Source of the DNA: Gloeopeniophorella convolvens
Lineage: Eukaryota; Basidiomycota; Agaricomycetes; Russulales
Assembly (NCBI GenBank): GCA_022496205.1
Contig: WTXD01000046.1
Coordinates: 124,001 to 188,000, forward strand
Reading direction: 5' to 3'
Length of the DNA stretch: 64,000 nt
A program made the position numbers and the translations under genes. Shown piece after piece: positions 59,317 through 64,000 of the stretch; within the stretch, counting starts at the first letter, position 1; each line of letters begins with the position of its first letter. Under the pieces are notes generated by a model. It was not told the DNA's origin, searched no databases, and saw nothing but the letters and a program-made list of their open reading frames with translations.

Positions 59317-60289
59317 ATGGCAGTCAACCCGGACGAAGATACCGAGTTGTGAGTCTCTGATATAAATTGTCGCGCTTGATGATGTACGATCGTGCTTACC
59401 AGTAACGAAGCCCTGCGAAAGCACGGAATCCTCCCTCCACGAGAGCCTACTCCGCCATCACCTTCCCCGCCACCTTCACCAACCCTCAACGCCGTCCTCG
59501 ACGATTTGACACCCGAGGAGCTTCGAGAACTTGGGGAAGACATCAAAGACGACGATGCGGAACGTTACATTACGCAGTACCGAGACCAGCTCCTTGCACA
59601 GCAGCGTCTGGAGGCGCGCGCGCGCTTTGGGACCGTCATTCCCATTGCTAGAGATGATTATACGCGCGAGGTGACGGAAGCCAGTGATCAAAACGAGCCC
59701 GACGACGACAAGGGACGCGGGACGGGGGTGGTCTGCTTCCTTTACAAAGACGGGCACGCACTCCTTGTACCTCTTCCGTGCCGTGACTGAGTTGCCGCCC
59801 TTGATGTCAGAATACCGCGAAGCGATCGTACCTTCACGCATGTGCGCACGTTAGCGGCCCGCCACCCACGTACCAAGTTCGTCTCCATCGTTGGCGACAA
59901 GTGCATACCCAACCTGCCCGACTCGCGCGTGCCCATGTTCATCGTATACCGGAAAGGGGAAATTGTCACGCAAATTACTGCTTGGGGAGCAGACCGGGAG
60001 CGCAGAGTTGAAGGTCAGTCTTGCTATTGCGGCGGCGCGGAATCGTTATTCATCGTGCTATGCTATGCGCCTAGAGTTGGAGTCATTATTCATTATGTCA
60101 GGTGCCATCATCCCTCCCGAGAAGAAACTCTCAAAAAGGTCTGAAGATGATGAGGATGAGGAGTCCGAAGAGGAGAGCAACGACCGTTCTTCCCAGATGC
60201 GCTCGAAGTCCACTTGGACGAACCATTCGACAAAGAACGTGCGCAACGCGTCGACGAAGGATGACTCGGACTCGGACTTTGACCTATGA
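59317..60289 (+). CDS. PLP2: Phosducin-like protein PLP2
   Basis: Thioredoxin-fold co-chaperone of the CCT complex (tubulin/actin folding). Exons 59317-59348, 59403-59753, 59811-60013 and 60075-60289 give 266 residues. Signatures: FNEALRKHGILPPREPTPP, TPEELRELGEDIKDDDAERY, RARFGTVIPIARDDYTREV, FLYKDGIPRSD, HPRTKFVSIVGDKCIPNLPD, RVPMFIVYRKGEIVTQITAW and ELESLFIMSGAIIP. The tail is acidic (DSDSDFDL). Intron 2 (59754-59810) begins GCACGC, a GC donor with a GTCAG acceptor; the only in-reach GT gives the wrong phase. Complete. Confidence 0.93.
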
Positions 60290-60491
60290 TGGGAGACTGA
60301 GTGCGTTCAGGAATGTACGAAGCAGCTGCGGCTGTCAGAGAAGTCTCTTTTGGTGTCTCCGCCTAACTTGACTGCAGGTCCAAAGCAAATATAATGCGAA
60401 TGTACTGTAAGTTAGTATACTGTATCACACAGATCGGCATGGTCGCAACCAACGCGTGAATCGGTCGTGAGCCCAACTCGTCAAGGCCGGG

Positions 60492-61119
60492 TCAATCGGT
60501 ATCTTCGGTTGCTTCCGTATCGTCATTGTCGCCATCGTCGCTCTCATCGCCGGCATCGTCTGCAGCGGCCGCTTGGACTTCCGCTTCGGCCTCGGCCTCC
60601 TTCTCGGCTTGTTTACTCCCAATGACCGTTGCATTGATGCTACAGTGGGACCATGTGAGCGCCCAAGCAGGGGCACGCGGAGTGATGGAGCACGCACGTA
60701 AGCATAACCTGCACCTTCGCACCATCGCCACCCTCAGGGTCTGGCAACTCAATGGTAAGGCGTTTGCTACCCTTCCACCCATAGCTTCCTGTAGTGAATG
60801 TACTGGGTTGGAGAGAGAGGGCGCCAAGGAAGCCTGGGTCTGCAGGAGCAGCAGCTACGACATCATCGTCTGGGATTGCGGGGGGCGTGTGCGTCATGTT
60901 GACATGCAGCGGCAGCGCGCGTGTCTTGAACGCAGATGCCGGAATTGCCTGGAGAACGTGAGAGTTTGCGTCAGAGAGAAGGCAAACGGGTGTGATGAAC
61001 ATGCATACTTTCGTTCCCTTCTTCGCGCCTTTACTCCCTGATGGGCTTTCCTTGCGCTTGTTGGCACCGTTCTGCACCTCGACACCTGCCTCATCTGCGG
61101 AGCGTTTCTTGCCTGACAT
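60492..61119 (-). CDS. Small conserved basidiomycete protein with acidic tail
   Basis: Three exons from ATG 61119. MSGKKRSADEAGVEVQNGAN and a basic KGAKKGTK are joined to AIPASAFKTRALPLHVNMTH, then GFLGALSLQPSTFTTGSYGW and KGSKRLTIELPDPEGGDGAK with VQVMLT. The last exon is INATVIGSKQAEKEAEAEAE and a D/E-rich end (DDGDNDDTEATEDTD), stop 60492. It is about 170 residues. I recognise the GSYGWKGSKRLT..L pattern as a recurrent hypothetical protein of mushrooms. A small beta-type core with a polyacidic tail resembles histone chaperones of the nucleoplasmin kind in layout only; no homology is claimed. Confidence 0.7.
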
Positions 61120-61538
61120 ACAATGCACGCTGATCAGCTGAACTCCGGCGCTGCGGCGTCGTAGACGTACCGGCCATCGTCTGTGTTGGAGAAAAGTTAG
61201 GAAGTTAGGATGTGTGTGTTGACCACAAAGCCACGCGCTGGACACTTATATAACTACTGGGAGAACCACAGTGGAGGCCAAGGCGACGTCGGCTACTAAC
61301 GCCAGGCCCACACTCGACTTGCTCCCTGGCAACACGATGACGTCACGCGACATTATTGCGCGGCTCAAAGCACAGTCCGGTCAATGCCGCTCGCGGGGCG
61401 TCTCGCCATGCCGCATTCGCTGTCCGCGACTCCCACTCCTCGTATTCACACCAGGGCGTGCATGGATCAGCAAGGATCAGCATTTTTGCACACTCGTGTA
61501 CTGTAGCCAGCTTCTTCTATCTACCATCTCATCTCCTA
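61120..61538. other. Intergenic, nothing recognised
   Basis: About 420 bases containing the promoter of the preceding small gene (TATATAA near 61247) and the 3' flank of the S28 peptidase. Confidence 0.4.
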
Positions 61539-63740
61539 CTAGTTCCCCCGGTGCGCCCCCGGGGCTTTCCAGGTCGCCAGCCACTCCTTGGCAAACTTCA
61601 GTCCCTGCGTCTGCACATTCAGCACCGTCGGGTCCACGTTGTTGGCCGTGATCAGGTCTGAACAGTGGAACGCGTCGCCCTCAACGATCGGTTGCTGCGG
61701 TGTGCTCTGCACGCCCGAACCGTCGGCACCCACGGTCGCGAATCTCCAGGGGTCGCCTGTAGTATCGTAGAACCATGTCAGGGCGGATTGTGCAAAGCAG
61801 AGTCAAAGAGACGCACGGAGGCCGGTCGCGGTGAAGAGCCGGTTCGCCTTCAGATGGAACCCGCCGTATGCCTTGTTCGGGACAGCGACGTCTGGCACCG
61901 GGGGCGACGAGAATGCTGCCGGGAACATCTGCTGGCATTGCCTCTGTGTTGCACAGTCAGCGCACGCTCTGAACGGTGACCAGGAAACACAGACCTCGTC
62001 GTAGATAGGCTGGATGATACGCGACACCAGCGTTTGGTGGCCAACTGGGGCAGACTCCTGCAGGAAGCCCATCGCGGTGCAGCTGAACACATATTCAGTT
62101 ACACACCGCGAAGCCTGAGGGCTGGGGTAGAAGCTTACACGATCCAGAACCACGAGCGGTTGGCGTCGTCCACGGAGATATCAGTCCAGAACGACTGGCT
62201 CGTGTTATAGGTGCCTAAGCAATCCCTGAGATCTTATCAGTACTTTCTTTCGGACTCTTCGCGACAGAGACTTACTCAAGGCTGTCGTCACCACAAACTG
62301 CACCGAATCATCAACATACGACGGCAAAACTGTAAAGGTCCAACTCACGATCTGGCAACGTCGCCTTGGTATAGTTTGCCCACGCCGGCAACGCGTGCGC
62401 AAGGCCGAACCCGGACACCGGCGCAACTTTGCCGGTACTGTCCACCTCGATCGCGTCGCAGAACTCGAAGAACACGGCGCCACCAGAAGTCGGGGAGAGC
62501 GATTGCCAGTTCCAGAGCGGGTTGCGCACTGCAACGCGAAGGCGCGTCAGCTCCAGTTTCTTCAAGGTGGAGAGGACAAACGCACGCGTGCCCACGACAT
62601 CATCGTCGTGAGTGACGCTGCCCAGGCCGAACAGCTCCTTGAGCTCCTGGAAGGCGGTAGCGTTTCCGCTCGCGTGGACCGCGTCCCAATGAGAAATCAC
62701 AGCCGCGACGTCGCTACTGCAGTTCTTGGGCATCGTCTCGCGCTCTGGCTCGAAGTACTGCCAGAAGTCGCTAGAGCAGACACAAGACCTTCAGCATTGC
62801 GAACGCCGCAGGCGATTCGTGCGACATACACGATGCTCTCGACGACGGCCGAGCTAGCATAGCCGACCCAGAAGAGGTTTGGTTTGCTGGCACACGCACG
62901 TCAGGCTGCTTGAACTTTGTCAGCGGTGGCAATGACGTACTTTTGGAGCGTGAACGCAGTCAAGGCGCCTGCAGCGTCGCGTCAGCAAAGCAACTTCCCC
63001 GACACGCAGTCACGCGACAGCAAACACACCCGAGTAACTCCCGCCGACGAGCACCCACGGCGCATTCGCGGGTGAAATTTTGTCGCCACCGGGGAACGGC
63101 AGCACGACATTGTTCACGAAAAATTCAAGGTCGTCAATCGCCTGCTGGATCGTGTGGAAGCGGAGGCTCTCGACGCTCAGGTTCGCGTACGGGTTCGAAA
63201 GCCCGTAGTACCGGTGCTCAAGCACGACCGTCGCGCCCTTCTGCTGCTGCGCGATCTGGCCGTTGACCGTCCTGTTCGTGAGGTAGCCGGTGTACGCTGT
63301 GCCGTTCCACAGCGGTCAGTTGAGTGTCTCCAGGAAGAATTACGGCGCCACGCACGCGCAGCATTGGCTTCTCCCGGAGTGAAGAGAACAATAGGACCAC
63401 CTGTCACCGGTCATCACCTGCGTCAACAATGCCCGGAAGCCTTCATCTGCCATGACATACCAGGTTCATAGAACTCCCACGTCGTCCAGAAGCGCTGCTG
63501 GAACGTGCCGAGGCTCGGGTTGGTGTGGTCGATAAGCTGGTTGAAGATGTATGTCGTGTTGAGAGGCGGGAGCGTCGCGTCCGACGATGCGTGCCGGAAG
63601 GCCTGGCTCGCAATGGGCTCGGGCGCGGCGAGCGGCGGTGGGATGGGCGGCGGGGGAAAGTTGACGTTGACGCGGCCGTTGGGTAGGAGCGCGTGGGCGG
63701 CGAGCGGCGCGAGTGCGAGCAGCGGGACGAAGGCAAGCAT
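61539..63740 (-). CDS. Secreted serine carboxypeptidase S28 (Pro-X type)
   Basis: Peptidase S28 removes C-terminal residues after proline or N-terminal dipeptides. ATG 63740 opens with a signal peptide (MLAFVPLLALAPLAAHALLP) and a Pro-rich prosegment. The mature enzyme shows YIFNQLIDHTNPSLGTFQQR, GGPIVLFTPGEANA, PYTGYLTNRTVNGQIAQQQ, TVVLEHRYYGLSNPYANLS and VLVGGSYSGALTAFTLQ, the nucleophile Ser within GxSYxG. NLFWVGYASSAVVES and EPERETMPKNCSSDVAAVIS follow. The C-terminal DPWRFATV supplies the Asp and GDAFHCSDL the His. About ten short introns, several with GTACGT/GTGTGT donors. Stop 61539. The remaining 260 bases to the window end are its promoter. Confidence 0.92.
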
Positions 63741-64000
63741 ACTGGCTGGGGATTGCCGTCTGCGCGAATAGAGCGGAAAGACGAGGCGCGTACAGGCATC
63801 TTATAACGGGGCCGCTGACAGGTATCGACTATCGCGCGACGCGTTGTTCCACATGGCGGGGCTAGTCAGATGGCGACAGGTTCGTTCCATGCATAGCGTG
63901 GTACGACCTCGATATGGAGCTCGGCTTCAGCCACCTGCAGCACGGACGAGGCACACGGGCGGCCGCTGGCTTGCCGTCGCAAATAGAGCGTTCGTGAAGG

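Noticed and set aside
60492..61119. Nucleoplasmin assignment for the acidic-tailed protein
   Set aside because: Similar layout only (core plus acidic tail); no nucleoplasmin core motif seen.

Overview
The window is genomic DNA from a filamentous basidiomycete, most likely an agaricomycete. The evidence is dense, short introns (about 45-120 nt, mostly GTGCGT, GTACGT or GTAAGT donors with CAG/TAG acceptors), GC-rich coding regions, close head-to-head housekeeping genes, and families typical of mushroom-forming fungi (DUF7330-like, HNH_2, senescence-domain, T5orf172). I worked the gene models out by hand from splice signals and family motifs. Exon coordinates are given where reading frames joined cleanly.

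Layout. 1-17.2 kb is mainly housekeeping: a T5orf172 protein cut by the left edge, an F-box-like fragment, LCP5/neuroguidin (rRNA processing), PDCD5, NOT4 (CCR4-NOT E3 ligase), an intron-rich short-chain dehydrogenase, DCN1 (cullin neddylation) and CIA2 (cytosolic Fe-S assembly). 17.2-29.3 kb is an accessory stretch: three diverged DUF7330-like genes, an HNH nuclease gene, an old yellow enzyme (OYE) gene, and two copies of a divergent-promoter module that degenerated reciprocally. 29.5-34.2 kb has RAD18 between two copies of an unknown membrane-protein gene, one visibly decaying. 34.6-38.7 kb holds a senescence/spartin-domain protein, EMC4 and HSH49/SF3B4. 38.7-43.4 kb is gene-poor, with a tiny secreted proline-rich protein and a second OYE, an inverted duplicate of the first including its promoter. 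43.4-53.3 kb carries CDC42, a WD40 protein, a disordered Pro-rich protein, an AhpD/CMD-like protein and a polyamine oxidase. 54.3-63.8 kb carries a complete Dicer, a phosducin-like PLP2, a small acidic-tailed conserved protein and an S28 serine carboxypeptidase.

Themes. Many gene pairs share short bidirectional promoters (PDCD5/NOT4 172 bp, DCN1/CIA2 240 bp, Dicer/PLP2 235 bp, membrane-protein copy/RAD18 about 300 bp). Two independent duplications (the OYE gene, and the DUF7330/HNH promoter module) copied regulatory DNA along with coding DNA. Several otherwise well-conserved genes (LCP5, NOT4, membrane protein B) need one extra base to stay in frame, which suggests assembly indels in GC-rich tracts. 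I saw no confident tRNA, rRNA, CRISPR or intact transposon. No single locus is clearly a new system; the best lead is the duplicated divergent DUF7330/HNH module.
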